Positions 51,734 through 61,025 of a stretch of 64,000 bases of DNA are shown here, in pieces (positions within the stretch are counted from its first letter, which is position 1; the number at the start of each line of letters is the position of its first letter). The translations under genes and the position numbers were made by a program. The DNA comes from Candidatus Edwardsbacteria bacterium (GTDB taxonomy: Bacteria; Edwardsbacteria; AC1; EtOH8), in contig JAVHLB010000002.1 of NCBI GenBank assembly GCA_031082425.1, forward strand, positions 149,684 to 213,683. Direction: 5' to 3'. Under the pieces are notes generated by a model. The model saw only the letters and a list, made by a program, of their open reading frames with translations, made no database searches and was not told the origin of the DNA.

Positions 51734-53128
51734 TCAGCCCCGGCCCTTTTCCGACGACTCCAGCTTGAGGAACAATTTTATCAGCCGGGGATCGAACTGT
51801 CTGCCGGCGGCCTCGCCGATCTCCCTCAGGGCCTGGGTCCTGGTCTTGGCCGTTTTATAGGGGCGGATGTTCCGCTTGACATCGTAGGCGTCGGCTATGC
51901 TCAGCAGCCGCGAGGCCAGGGGGATCTTCTCGCCCCTGAGCCCCCGGGGGTAGCCGGTGCCGTCCCACCATTCGTGGTGGTGCAGGATCTGGTCGGCCAC
52001 CGCCGTTATCTCCGGGGTGGCCAGGGCGATCCGGTAGCCGATCTCGGAATGCTTTTTGGCCGCCTCCCATTCCTTGGGATTCAGCTTGCCGGGCTTGGAG
52101 AGGATGGCGTTGGATATGGCGATCTTCCCCACGTCATGAAAGGAGGCCAGCAGCATCAGGTCGTCTATCTCGGAGTCCGGCAGCTTCAGTTCCAGGGCCA
52201 TCTTCAGCAGGTATTTCTGCAGGTGCTTGGTGTGCTCCTCGGTCTCGTAGGCCGACTCCCACAGGGTCTTCTCCAGGGAGCTCAGGATCCGGCTGCGGAC
52301 GGTCTTGCCCTCCATCATCTTGTACTGGTACATCCAGTCCTCGGCTTTTTTCAGCACCCGGTCGATGTCCTGGTTCTTGTCCTGCTTGGTGGCGGTGCCC
52401 AGGGCCACGCTCAGCTGGATGGGTTTCTTGGGGCTCCGGCTGCAGGACTGCCTTATCTTTTCGCATATCCGGATGGCGGTCTCGGCCCCGGTCTTGGGCA
52501 GCAGCACCGCGAACTCGTCGCCCCCCCAGCGGGCCACCACGTCGCTCTTGCGGCACTGTTTTTTGATGATCTCGGCGGTCCGGACCAGGAACTTGTCACC
52601 CTGCTGGTGCCCGAAGGCGTCGTTGATCAGCTTCAGCCCGTTGACGTCCCCGATGATCAGGCTGATGGGCAAAAACCTCTCGTCGTCCAGCCGGGCCAGC
52701 TCCTCCTCGAAGAAGGCCCGGTTGTACAGCCCGGTCAGCTTGTCGTGAAAGCTCAGGTAGTTGATCCTCTCGTCGTTCCGGCTCCGGTCCTCCAGCTCGT
52801 CCTTGAGCTTTTGATTCACCTCCTGCAGCTGACCGGTCCGCTGCGAAATTGTTTGCTCCAGTTCCCGGTTGGTCTGCTCCAGCAGGCATTCGGCCTTCCT
52901 CCGCTGGTTCAAAAGCCGCTGGCCCAGTATCCCGAATATGACGAACAGCGCCCCGATGGCCCCCCGAAAATATATCTCCATCGGCTCGGGGTGCAGCACC
53001 TGCTGGATCAGGTCTCCCTCCCGGAACAGGTAGGTGTCGATGAAGGTGTCCGCTATCCAGAAAACCGCCGTCCCGATCAGGCCGTATAATATCATACTGA
53101 AGGCGCTGTATCTTTTATCGCAGTCCAT
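51734..53128 (-). CDS. GGDEF/HD-GYP dual-domain membrane protein
   Basis: 464 residues: two membrane helices (about 10-30 and 52-70), a coiled coil (LLEQTNRELEQTISQRTGQL), a GGDEF domain with intact WGGDEF and I-site RKSD (about 192-205), and an HD-GYP domain with FHDVGKIAISN near 330-340 and LHHHEWWDGTGYPRGL. Synthesis and breakdown motifs of c-di-GMP occur in one chain, so one of the two may be regulatory. It has AAAGGAGG upstream. Next downstream on this strand is the sensor kinase. Confidence 0.92.
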   Translation of the reverse strand: MDCDKRYSAFSMILYGLIGTAVFWIADTFIDTYLFREGDLIQQVLHPEPMEIYFRGAIGALFVIFGILGQRLLNQRRKAECLLEQTNRELEQTISQRTGQLQEVNQKLKDELEDRSRNDERINYLSFHDKLTGLYNRAFFEEELARLDDERFLPISLIIGDVNGLKLINDAFGHQQGDKFLVRTAEIIKKQCRKSDVVARWGGDEFAVLLPKTGAETAIRICEKIRQSCSRSPKKPIQLSVALGTATKQDKNQDIDRVLKKAEDWMYQYKMMEGKTVRSRILSSLEKTLWESAYETEEHTKHLQKYLLKMALELKLPDSEIDDLMLLASFHDVGKIAISNAILSKPGKLNPKEWEAAKKHSEIGYRIALATPEITAVADQILHHHEWWDGTGYPRGLRGEKIPLASRLLSIADAYDVKRNIRPYKTAKTRTQALREIGEAAGRQFDPRLIKLFLKLESSEKGRG

Positions 53129-53163
53129 GAGGCCTCCTTTTATTTCATTGTAAAATCACCGAT

Positions 53164-54738
53164 TCAGGGCGCCGCCCTGGCCAGCCGGGCCACGATGGAA
53201 TCCTGCAGGGCCCGGACCTGGTTGGCCCGGGAGGTGTAATTGTTGAACATGATGGCAAAACAGTATGTTTGGCCGCCGGGGCCGGTCACGAATCCCGCCA
53301 GCGAGGATACTCCCGTCAGGGTCCCGGTCTTGGCCCGGATGATCCCCTTATGCTGGTCCTCCATCAGCCGCCGGGCCAGGGTGCCGTCGGCCCCGGCGAT
53401 GGGCAGCGAGGACAGCAGCTCCGGCCGGAGGGCCGGGTCGTGGTAGGCTTCCGATAGCACCGCCACCAGCTGCTCGGCGGTGCACAGGTTGTAGCGCGAC
53501 AGCCCCGAGCCGTCGGCCATCCGGAAGCTTTCCTGGTCGAAGCCCATTTCTTTCAGCATCTCCGTCAACCGGTTGTTCTTTGCCGGGTCAGGGGTGATCG
53601 AATCCTGGCCGTTGCCCAGCCAGCGAAAGATCATCTCGGCGGTGAAGTTGTCGCTCTCCTTGTTCATGTGGCGGATTATCTGGTACAGGGGCGGCGAGGC
53701 ATGCCAGCTCAGCTCCGGCTTTTCCGGAGGGGTGGCGCCGACCCTGACCGTCCCGGCTATCCTGATGCCGTTGGCGGCCAATGCCTCCCGGAAGACCGTG
53801 CCGCAGTAAAGGGCGGGATTGGTGACCGTCCGGACCAGGTAGCTGATGCCCTGGTCGGCCGCCATGGTCCCGGTGATGCTGACCAGATCGCCGGCTCCGG
53901 TGAAAGAACGGTCGGCCCTGATCCTGGCCTGGCTGCCGGCCTTTACGGTGGTGGCCCTGTTTTCAATGGACAGGTAGGCCGTTCGGGGATTGAGCTCGGC
54001 CCGCGGCCTCCGGCCCGGCCGGCCCCCGGGACGCAGCCCTATCTCGAAGGTGTTGCGGTTCAGGGACAGGGCCGATACCGGGGCATTGTAGGCATAGGGA
54101 CCCTCGTCCCACATCCAGCCGTAGCCGAAGCTGGTGGTGTCGAAATAGCCGGCATCGGCCACAAGGTCACCGCCCACCTGTTTCAGCCCCATGGCCCTCA
54201 GGCGGTAGGCCAGGGCCTCCAGGTCGGCGACCTTCAGCTCCGGGTCGCCCAAGCCCTTCAGATACAGGTCGCCCCTTATCCTTCCCAGAGCGTCGATGCT
54301 GTCGCCGTGGACCGCGGTGCGGAAGCGGTGGTTGATGCCCAGCTGGCGGTAGGCCGCCGCGGTGACGAACAGCTTGTTGACCGAGGCCGGCACCATCAGG
54401 CTGGAACGGTTGAGGGAATATATCTCCCGGTTCGAATCCAATGATATTATATAGACCGCCCGGTTGGCCTGGAACAGCAGGCTGTCGGACAGAATGGAAT
54501 CGATGGCCCGGCCCAGGGCCTCCCTTTTGATCTGGAAGCTGTCGGCCGCGATGGTAAGGGGCGGCGGCGGCGGGACCAGGGCCCGCCCGCCTCCGCAGCC
54601 CGCCCCAGAGGCCAGCGATAGGACCAAAAATATTGTCCGGCAGTGCGTTTTGAAACGGCTTCTTTTGATGTTCATCTTCAGGCCACTGTTGTTTTTATTT
54701 CTCCCAAGCAGGACATGATTGTTCGCAGATCTGGTCAT
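53164..54738 (-). CDS. dacB: D-alanyl-D-alanine carboxypeptidase/endopeptidase (PBP4, DacB)
   Basis: 524 residues from ATG 54738, which overlaps the TPR gene stop (ATGA); an ATG 21 codons later gives a more typical signal peptide (IFLVLSLASGAGCGGG) and may be the true start. The penicillin-binding motifs are all present: SVNK in MVPASVNKLF near 118, DGSGLSRYN mid-C-terminal, and KTG in RAKTGTLTGVSS near 469. It trims peptidoglycan stem peptides in the periplasm and is beta-lactam sensitive in relatives. A cysteine after the hydrophobic segment is a weak lipobox candidate. Confidence 0.93.
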   Translation of the reverse strand: MTRSANNHVLLGRNKNNSGLKMNIKRSRFKTHCRTIFLVLSLASGAGCGGGRALVPPPPPLTIAADSFQIKREALGRAIDSILSDSLLFQANRAVYIISLDSNREIYSLNRSSLMVPASVNKLFVTAAAYRQLGINHRFRTAVHGDSIDALGRIRGDLYLKGLGDPELKVADLEALAYRLRAMGLKQVGGDLVADAGYFDTTSFGYGWMWDEGPYAYNAPVSALSLNRNTFEIGLRPGGRPGRRPRAELNPRTAYLSIENRATTVKAGSQARIRADRSFTGAGDLVSITGTMAADQGISYLVRTVTNPALYCGTVFREALAANGIRIAGTVRVGATPPEKPELSWHASPPLYQIIRHMNKESDNFTAEMIFRWLGNGQDSITPDPAKNNRLTEMLKEMGFDQESFRMADGSGLSRYNLCTAEQLVAVLSEAYHDPALRPELLSSLPIAGADGTLARRLMEDQHKGIIRAKTGTLTGVSSLAGFVTGPGGQTYCFAIMFNNYTSRANQVRALQDSIVARLARAAP

Positions 54739-56126
54739 TGTTTATCGCCGGCCTTCCTCAGCCAGCCCCGGGCCCCCATCTCGCGGAATATCTCCCTGGC
54801 CCGGTCCGAGTACTCCCCGGCCTGTTCCGGCCGGCCCTGGGATTCGAGCGCTTTCCCGTAATAATGACAGGCCTTGGCAACCTCAAACGGTTGCTTCAAG
54901 TCCTGATAATTGTTTATGGCTTCACGGAAGCCATTACCGGCGGCATCATGTCTTCCCAGGGCGCTGTCGATCCTGGCCTGCAGCAGGACCGTCTGGATAT
55001 GCCCCTGCTTCGATCCCATTTTTGCGGACAGCTCAACTGCCCGCGACAAATGCTCCTCGGCCCTGCTTGTAAGCTGTTCGACCAGGGCCATGTCCGCCAG
55101 GTTGATGGCCACCCGGAACAGGATCTCATTCTCTTCTATGGCTGCGGCCGTTTCTGCCGCGGCCTCCAGCAGTTTCCGGGCCCGCTCCCTGTCGCCGGTT
55201 TCCATCAGGATGCGGGCCAGCGCCACCTGGCTGTATGCCTGCCCGGAGCGGTCGCCCAGCTGTCGCCGGATATCCAGGGCCTGTTCGGTCTGGGCCTGGG
55301 CCAGCCGGTGGTCGCCGAGCTGGGCCTGCAGTATGGCCGAGTTCTGCAGGATCAGGGCGTAGCCCAGCTGGTCGCCGGTCTCCTGGCGGATCTTCAGGGA
55401 CCTCTCGTAGCATTCCAGGGTGCGCCGGTAGTCGCCGAACAGCGAATGGACGTAGCCGATGTTGTTCAGGCAGGTGGCCTGGCCGGTGCGGTCGCCTATT
55501 TCCAGCCGGATCGCCAGCGACTGGTTGAAGTGGTCCAGCGCCGATCCCTTGTCCCCCAGCCGGAAAAGGGAGGCCCCGATATTGTCCAGGGTGGTGGCTT
55601 CGCCCCTGCGATCGCCCAACCGGCGCCGCAGTTCCAGCGCCTGCCTATGGTGGTCCAGCGCCTGCCGGTTCTCGCCGATCAGCCCTTTTACAAAGCCAAT
55701 GTTTCCCAGGGTGTAGGACAGGCCGTTGGGGTCGTCGATGTTGCGGTGCAGCTCCATGGCTTGGAATAGAGACTCCAGGGCCGCCAGGTGCTGACCGCGG
55801 TAGGCCATCGACATGGCGATATTGTTCAGGCAGGCCGCCATCCCGCTTTGGTTGCCGCTGTTCCGCTCGAGCTCCAGGGACATTCTGGCATAGCTTTCCA
55901 TTTCCTGGTAGCGGTTGAGCACTGCCTGGGACTGGCTGAGCTGCAGCAGGCATTCGGCCTGGGCTTTCAGGTCATGAAATTCCCGGGCCAGGGCCAGGCC
56001 GCGCTCCAGGTCCTGCAGGGCCTGCTGGTTCCGGCCGATCAGCCCCAGGACCTGGGCCCGGTTATGCAGGATATGGACCGCCCTCAGGGGTTCGATCCTA
56101 TGTTCCTTTCTGGCCGTTCCTTTCAT
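54735..56126 (-). CDS. Tetratricopeptide repeat protein
   Basis: 463 residues made of ten or eleven TPR units of about 40 residues, with the consensus LNNIGYVHSLFGDYRRTLEC and LDNIGASLFRLGDKGSALDH. No catalytic, DNA-binding or signal segment is seen. It is likely a protein-protein scaffold of kinesin-light-chain or Rapsyn-like type. GGAAGGAC is the ribosome binding site; its stop overlaps the dacB start, so expression is coupled. Confidence 0.85.
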   Translation of the reverse strand: MKGTARKEHRIEPLRAVHILHNRAQVLGLIGRNQQALQDLERGLALAREFHDLKAQAECLLQLSQSQAVLNRYQEMESYARMSLELERNSGNQSGMAACLNNIAMSMAYRGQHLAALESLFQAMELHRNIDDPNGLSYTLGNIGFVKGLIGENRQALDHHRQALELRRRLGDRRGEATTLDNIGASLFRLGDKGSALDHFNQSLAIRLEIGDRTGQATCLNNIGYVHSLFGDYRRTLECYERSLKIRQETGDQLGYALILQNSAILQAQLGDHRLAQAQTEQALDIRRQLGDRSGQAYSQVALARILMETGDRERARKLLEAAAETAAAIEENEILFRVAINLADMALVEQLTSRAEEHLSRAVELSAKMGSKQGHIQTVLLQARIDSALGRHDAAGNGFREAINNYQDLKQPFEVAKACHYYGKALESQGRPEQAGEYSDRAREIFREMGARGWLRKAGDKQ

Positions 56127-56193
56127 GTCCTTCCGATGGCGGCGGTCTCCGTTCAGGGTGATTGTTTTTCCGGCCGGGGGGGATCGCCGGCCA

Positions 56194-57597
56194 TTATACG
56201 ATGTATTTATTCTGGCTTCCCGCCTGGAACTTCTCCGCCTCGGCCTTGCGGTTGGCGAACCCCGCCTTGCCCATCAGGCCGTAGGCGTAGCGCTTGCCCT
56301 CCTCCACCCCCGGCTGGTCCATGGGGTTTATTCCGAACAGTCCGCCGGCGTAGGCGGTGGCGGTCTCCAGCAGGAACACCAGCTGGCCCACCGTCCGGGG
56401 GCCTGTCTCCGGGATGATGAAGCTGCAGTTGGGCCGGCCGTTCTTGGACAGGGCCAGGGCGGTGGCCAGGGCCTCGGCATTCAGCAGCTGCCCGAAGCTC
56501 TTGCCGCCCAGGTAGGAGATGTCGCCGATCCCGGGATAGGCCCGGGGGATGGTTATGTCGCTGCGGAATTTCTCCACCCTCATAAATGTGATCACCTTGT
56601 CCCGGGGCCCTTCGATGTACAGCTGCAGCTGGGAGTGCTGGTCGGTGGCCCCCAGGGCCTTGATGGGGGTGGGCCCGGTCTCCACCACCCGGTTCTGGTC
56701 GTCCACCCTCTTGCCCAGGCTCTCGGCCCACAGCTGGCGGAACCAGTCGGCCAGGGGGTACAGGCTGTCGCAATAGGGCATCATCACATTGATCCGGTAT
56801 CCTTTTTGGTAAAGCAGATACTGGCTTAGGGCGTACAGCCGGGCCGGGTTCTTCCAGGGGTTCTCATCCAGGGTCATCTTCCGCATCTGTTCGGCCCCCG
56901 CCAGCAGGGACTTTATGTCCGCCCCGACCATTGCCAGGGGGAACAGCCCCACCGCCGTCAGCACCGAGAACCGCCCGCCCACCCCCGGGGGCACCTCCAG
57001 GCTGGACAGCTTCTCCCGGTCCACGATCTGCCGCATGATCCCGCCGGCCGGGTCGGTGGTGACCACCAGGTTCTTAGACCAGCTCTTCCCCAGGCCTTTG
57101 ATCAGCCATTGCCTGATCCACAGGAACTGGGCGCTGGTCTCGGCGGTGGTGCCGGACTTGCTGATCAGGTTGACCAGGGTCCTTTTGGCCTTCAGCAGGG
57201 CCAGCACCGCCTTCAGCTTCTCCGGGTCCACGTTGTCCAGCACCCACAGCCGGGGCCGCCCCCGGCGGTCCTTTTTGTCCTGCAGGTTATGGGTGGCGGG
57301 ATTGAGGGCCGCATGGATGGCGCTGGTGCCCAGGGCCGAGCCTCCTATCCCCAGCACCACCAGGTCGTCATGCTTTCCCTTATATTTTGCCGCCAGCTTC
57401 AGGCTGGCTTTTAGATGCCGGTCGGTGGCCGGCAGGTCGAAGAAATCCATCTTCCCGGCCTGGCGCTTGGCGTAGAACCATTGGCTGGCTTGGGCCGCAA
57501 TTCTTCCGGCCGCCTCCAGTTCGGCCGGGCTGAGGCCGTAATTGCCCAGCCGGTCGGCCATCAGATTGTTGAAATCGAACCTTATGCGGTGGTTCAT
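56194..57597 (-). CDS. pgi: Glucose-6-phosphate isomerase
   Basis: 467 residues from the ATG at 57597, chosen because AGGAGG stands six bases before it; an upstream ATG at 57615 overlaps the promoter. Motifs: LGIGGSALGTSAIHAAL, NLISKSGTTAETSAQFLW, PGVGGRFSVLTAVGLFPL and HSQLQLYIEGPRDK, with a glutamate in the GxSxGK-like YLGGKSFGQLL region. It interconverts glucose-6-phosphate and fructose-6-phosphate. The outer-membrane-type gene ends 23 bp upstream, and the -35/-10 pair lies across that end. Confidence 0.95.
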   Translation of the reverse strand: MNHRIRFDFNNLMADRLGNYGLSPAELEAAGRIAAQASQWFYAKRQAGKMDFFDLPATDRHLKASLKLAAKYKGKHDDLVVLGIGGSALGTSAIHAALNPATHNLQDKKDRRGRPRLWVLDNVDPEKLKAVLALLKAKRTLVNLISKSGTTAETSAQFLWIRQWLIKGLGKSWSKNLVVTTDPAGGIMRQIVDREKLSSLEVPPGVGGRFSVLTAVGLFPLAMVGADIKSLLAGAEQMRKMTLDENPWKNPARLYALSQYLLYQKGYRINVMMPYCDSLYPLADWFRQLWAESLGKRVDDQNRVVETGPTPIKALGATDQHSQLQLYIEGPRDKVITFMRVEKFRSDITIPRAYPGIGDISYLGGKSFGQLLNAEALATALALSKNGRPNCSFIIPETGPRTVGQLVFLLETATAYAGGLFGINPMDQPGVEEGKRYAYGLMGKAGFANRKAEAEKFQAGSQNKYIV

Positions 57598-57614
57598 GGC
57601 GATCCTCCTGTTCA

Positions 57615-57643
57615 TTTATATCACGGCTGGGCCTGATATTCAA
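57615..57643 (-). promoter_or_regulatory. Promoter of pgi
   Basis: Minus strand TTGAAT (57643-57638), 17-bp spacer, TATAAA (57620-57615), overlapping the end of the upstream gene. The start codon used is 17 bases past the -10. Confidence 0.5.
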
Positions 57644-58721
57644 GCCCGGCCGATATGATATTTTGGTTCAGGCCCTGGCCGGAAAGCGGCCGGCTGGAGG
57701 CCCCGGAACAGACCAGCCTCAAGGGGCCGTGGCGGAAGGCCAGCCCTCCGCTTAAGAAATACAGGTCCTGGAGGTGGGGGTCGTAGCGCCGCAGGAAAGG
57801 GTCCAGGGGATGCCGCAGGCTGTAGCTTCCGGCCAGGACATCCAGCCGGCCCCCGATCAGTTCGATCCGGCAGCCCAGGTGATAATCCGCCTGCTCCAGG
57901 TATCCCGACGACACCAGGTGCCAGCCGGTCAGCTCCATCCCGGCCTGGGTCTCAAAGCCCGGCTCCGGGGCGTAGGCGATGCTCAGCCAGCCGACAGGGG
58001 GAATGGCCCCGGCCAGCTTCAGCCGATCCTCCGTAGAATCCCCGTAGAAGGTGGTATAGCAGGATAATTGCGACTTGCTCCTGAAGCCGGCCGAGAAGCA
58101 GAGGTCCTGGCCCAGGTCGGCCGAGATCCCGGCCGTAAAGCCGGGAGCCGTGCCCCGCCCCTCGGCCAGCGGCCCGGCCGGGCCGTCCCATTTGAAATCA
58201 AAACTGGCCAGGCTGAGGGAGATCCCCAGGGTAAAATGTTTGATGGCCGACAGCGACCAGCCGGCGGCGTATTGATCCAGTGACAATCCGGCCCGGTCGA
58301 TTATCTCCGGATCCAGCATATCGGGGAAGCTCAGCTCCGCATCCATGGCCCGCCGCCAGCCCAGGACCAGATCGTTGGCCCTCCATTTTAACCTGACGGC
58401 GGCGGACGAAGGCAGGGCCGGGGAGTTTTCGGTGGATACCGACAATGAGCTGCGCCCTCCGGAGAGATCGGAGGCCGACAGCATCAGCTGATACCGGCCC
58501 GGCCCCGTGATCCGGGCCGGATTGCCGAACAGGGCCGCCGCCCCCCGGGCAAAATCCAGGCCCTTGCCCCGCCCCAATCCTTCAGCCTCTATCGGCTGGT
58601 AGTAATTATGCTGGAAGGGCAGGACCAGGAGGTGATCGTATGATCCCCCGCTGTCGGCCGCCCGGGCCGGACCGGCAAAAACGATTGCCAATGCCATAAT
58701 AATTTTTACCGATCGGGCCAT
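57621..58721 (-). CDS. Outer-membrane-type beta-barrel protein (PorV/FadL-like)
   Basis: 366 residues with a signal peptide (SVKIIMALAIVFAGPARA, about 4-21). The rest is a series of alternating amphipathic strands separated by glycine and proline turns, for example LMLSASDLSGGRSSLSVSTE and GAAALFGNPARITGPG near the mature N-terminus. That opening (AAALFxNPA) is typical of PorV/UPF0164-like outer-membrane proteins of FCB bacteria. The conserved final strand SAGLEYQAQP supports a barrel. The function is unknown; a role in surface protein export is possible given T9SS-like modules in other genes of the window. Confidence 0.7.
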   Translation of the reverse strand: MARSVKIIMALAIVFAGPARAADSGGSYDHLLVLPFQHNYYQPIEAEGLGRGKGLDFARGAAALFGNPARITGPGRYQLMLSASDLSGGRSSLSVSTENSPALPSSAAVRLKWRANDLVLGWRRAMDAELSFPDMLDPEIIDRAGLSLDQYAAGWSLSAIKHFTLGISLSLASFDFKWDGPAGPLAEGRGTAPGFTAGISADLGQDLCFSAGFRSKSQLSCYTTFYGDSTEDRLKLAGAIPPVGWLSIAYAPEPGFETQAGMELTGWHLVSSGYLEQADYHLGCRIELIGGRLDVLAGSYSLRHPLDPFLRRYDPHLQDLYFLSGGLAFRHGPLRLVCSGASSRPLSGQGLNQNIISAGLEYQAQP

Positions 58722-58844
58722 AGGACACTCGTTTTAAATTATCATAATTTTTTTTACGCCAACGATCGCCGGCCATGAATACATTACTATCATCAAACCA
58801 TCCCTCTCCCGCCGGGGGAGGGAATACCGGGAGGGGTCGGTCCC
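58722..58844. other. Short intergenic hairpin tract
   Basis: An AT-rich stretch, then CCCTCTCCCGCCGGGGGAGGGA (58797-58820), a hairpin of the dispersed CCCTCTCC family. No terminator-like T-run follows it in the minus direction. Confidence 0.4.
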
Positions 58845-59939
58845 TCAGTTCCCGAAGCTGACCCCCACCGAGCGGGCGGCCTTGATGACCTCGGAGTCCG
58901 GACTGACCAGCCTTAAACTGCCCACCGCCTCCTGCAGCGGCACCGATTCCACATTGAGCCCCTTGAGGGCCACCATCCGTCCGAACTGCCCGGCCGCCGC
59001 CAGCTCCACCGCCTTGACTCCGAAGCGGGTGCCCAGTATCCGGTCGAAGGCCGAGGGGCTGCCGCCCCGCTGCAGGTGCCCCAGCACCGTCACCCGGCAC
59101 TCGATGCCGGTCCGGTCCTCTATCTGCTCCGCCAGCTGCTGGCCGATGCCGCCCAGCCTCAGCTGGTCGGTGGACTCCTTGATGATCCTCTGGACCACCA
59201 TCTGGCCGCCCTCCGGCTTGGCCCCCTCGGCCGCCACGATGATGGAGAAGCGCTTGCCCTTGCTGCCCCGCTCCTGCACGGCGCGGCAGATGCTGTCCAG
59301 CTTGAACGGTATCTCCGGGATCAGGATGATGTCGCCGCCCCCGGCCACCCCGGAGTACAGGGCGATCCACCCGGCGTAGCGCCCCATGGTCTCCATGATC
59401 ATCACCCGGTGGTGGGACATGGCGGTGGTGTGCAGCTTGTCCAGGGCCTCGGTGGCGGTGACCAGGGCGGTGTCGAAGCCGAAGGTGACGTCGGTGGCGG
59501 CCAGGTCGTTGTCGATGGTCTTGGGCACCCCCACCACCTTGATGCCCCGCTCCATCATCTGGGAGGTGATGGCCATGGTGCCGTCCCCGCCCACCGCGAT
59601 GACGGCCTCTATGTGGAGCTTGTTGATGTTTCCGGCCACCCGGTCGAAAACGTCTATGAACTCCAGATCGCCGTTCGGCTTATGCACCGGATATTTGAAG
59701 GGATTGTCCCGGTTGGAGGTGCCCAGAATGGTCCCGCCGGTGTGCAGGATGCCGGAGACGTCGTTCCATTTGAGCTGGTGGAACCGCCCCTCGATCAGCC
59801 CGGCATAGCCGTCCTCGATCCCGATCACCTCCATGTTATAATCGTTGACCGCGGCCTTGGTGACCGCCCGGATCACCGCATTTAAACCGGGGCAGTCGCC
59901 CCCGGCGGTCAGCAGCCCGATGCGTTTGATCTTGTTCAT
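58845..59939 (-). CDS. pfkA: 6-phosphofructokinase (group III type)
   Basis: 364 residues from ATG 59939 (an upstream TTG reading is not credible). Motifs: LTAGGDCPGLNAVIRAV, GGDGT at 117-121, PKTIDND at 139-145, TMGRYAGWIALYSG and LGHLQRGGSPSAFDRILG. K140 is the lysine usual in PPi-linked enzymes, while G120 is the glycine of ATP-dependent ones, so the mixed signature favours ATP but is not decisive. It phosphorylates fructose-6-phosphate. It stands near pgi, separated by one gene. Confidence 0.93.
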   Translation of the reverse strand: MNKIKRIGLLTAGGDCPGLNAVIRAVTKAAVNDYNMEVIGIEDGYAGLIEGRFHQLKWNDVSGILHTGGTILGTSNRDNPFKYPVHKPNGDLEFIDVFDRVAGNINKLHIEAVIAVGGDGTMAITSQMMERGIKVVGVPKTIDNDLAATDVTFGFDTALVTATEALDKLHTTAMSHHRVMIMETMGRYAGWIALYSGVAGGGDIILIPEIPFKLDSICRAVQERGSKGKRFSIIVAAEGAKPEGGQMVVQRIIKESTDQLRLGGIGQQLAEQIEDRTGIECRVTVLGHLQRGGSPSAFDRILGTRFGVKAVELAAAGQFGRMVALKGLNVESVPLQEAVGSLRLVSPDSEVIKAARSVGVSFGN

Positions 59940-60035
59940 GATATTTTTCCAATCGTTTGATTGACAGTTAACCACAAAGACACCAAGGCACACCAAGACA
60001 ATTTAGTTAATAGTTATTGGTTGTTAGTTGATCGG

Positions 60036-60128
60036 AAAAGATCCGTGTGCATCCCCGCCATTAGCAAGTGGTCCATATAGGCGGGCAAGCGTATAGATCC
60101 GTTGAATCTGTGTTCCTTTGGTCCCCCG
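60036..60128 (+). repeat. Dispersed repeat A with 36-base insert (copy 2)
   Basis: TTGATCGGAAAAGATCCGTG start, then GTGTGCATCC, the 36-base insert CCGCCATTAG...GGCGGGCAAGC, then GTATAGATCCGTT and the GTGTTCCTTTGGTCCCC end. It is preceded by GACAATTTAGTTAATAG and TTATTGGTTGTTAG. Confidence 0.85.
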
Positions 60129-60253
60129 GGAACCTTTCCCCACGAAACACACAAAAATACACGAAATCTTTATTACTTTACTACTGGTTTAACCACAGAA
60201 TACACAGAAAACACAAAGACAATTTAGTTAATAGTTATTGGTTGTTAGTTGTT

Positions 60254-60348
60254 CGGAAAAATCCGTGTGCATCCCCGCCATTAGCAAGTGGTCCATATAG
60301 GCGGGCAAGCGTATAGATCCGTTAAATCCGTGTTCCATTGGTCCCCCG
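60254..60348 (+). repeat. Dispersed repeat A with 36-base insert (copy 3)
   Basis: Same order of words as copy 2, with the insert identical in sequence. The right end is GTGTTCCATTGGTCCCC. Confidence 0.85.
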
Positions 60349-60504
60349 TCCTTTTGCCACAAAGACACCAAGGCACAAAGATTTCTTTTGCTAGCTATCG
60401 GATAAAGAAAATCATATTCCCTCTCCGCTTCGGGGAGGGTAGGGAGGGGTCCGTCCCCTGTAAGCTGTAGACTCTCAACTGACGTATGCTCACACATTCA
60501 ACTT

Positions 60505-60933
60505 GCCAGGCAAGCCAGCCTTCTCAGTGTGACAGGCTTGGAACTGCGTCCCGGTCCCTTGTCGCATCAGCTCTGCTGCCGGGCGAAGGCGGCCGTATAT
60601 AATTTGGCGCTGTCTGAGCGCAGCGAGTTCGTCAAATTTAGGCCGCCGGTCTGTGGCCACCGGGCAGAGGTGCAGCGACGGGTTCTCTTTGCCACTTTCT
60701 CTTCAAAGAGAAAGTGGGGCTATCACCGGGATCCCGTTCTCCCGTGAACGACATTCACCCCCGGCTTTTCAGGGGTAGGTGGCAGGCCAGCCTTCTCAGT
60801 GTGACAGGCTTTTAACTTTAGTTGTTCAGTAAAGATCTGTGTGCATCCGTACCGATCCGTGTTAATCTGTGTGCTATTGGTCCCCACTCACACATTCAAC
60901 CCGCCAGGCAAGCCAGCCTTCTCAGTGTGACAG
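60505..60933. repeat. Repeat C, three copies
   Basis: GCCAGGCAAGCCAGCC followed by TTCTCAGTGTGACAGG occurs at 60505-60538 and 60903-60933, and without its first half at 60781-60810. The first and third copies are preceded by CACACATTCAAC. No function is evident. Confidence 0.75.
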
Positions 60934-61025
60934 ACCTTTACTCTTTCAACTTTTAACTTTGAACTTTAAGCTTAATGCTGTCCACCTGCGGTCTGCTTAC
61001 CTTTTTAGCTTTGAGGGTCCGCCCC

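Larger units (their letters stand above)
59940..61025. other. Gene-free composite repeat tract
   Basis: About 1.1 kb of stacked dispersed words without coding support. It holds ACCACAAAGACACCAAGG-type words (59971, 60193, 60357), two full copies of repeat A, a CCCTCTCCGCTTCGGGGAGGG hairpin at about 60418, three copies of repeat C (60505, 60781, 60903), and a GC-rich stretch at 60540-60780 with CTGTCTGAGCGCAGCGAG and CTTTCTCTTCAAAGAGAAAG palindromes. Confidence 0.65.

Noticed and set aside
60068..60316. Short frames starting MVHIGGQAYRSV in several places
   Set aside because: They are translations of the dispersed repeat A and recur at 60288 and 62304 only because the repeat does.
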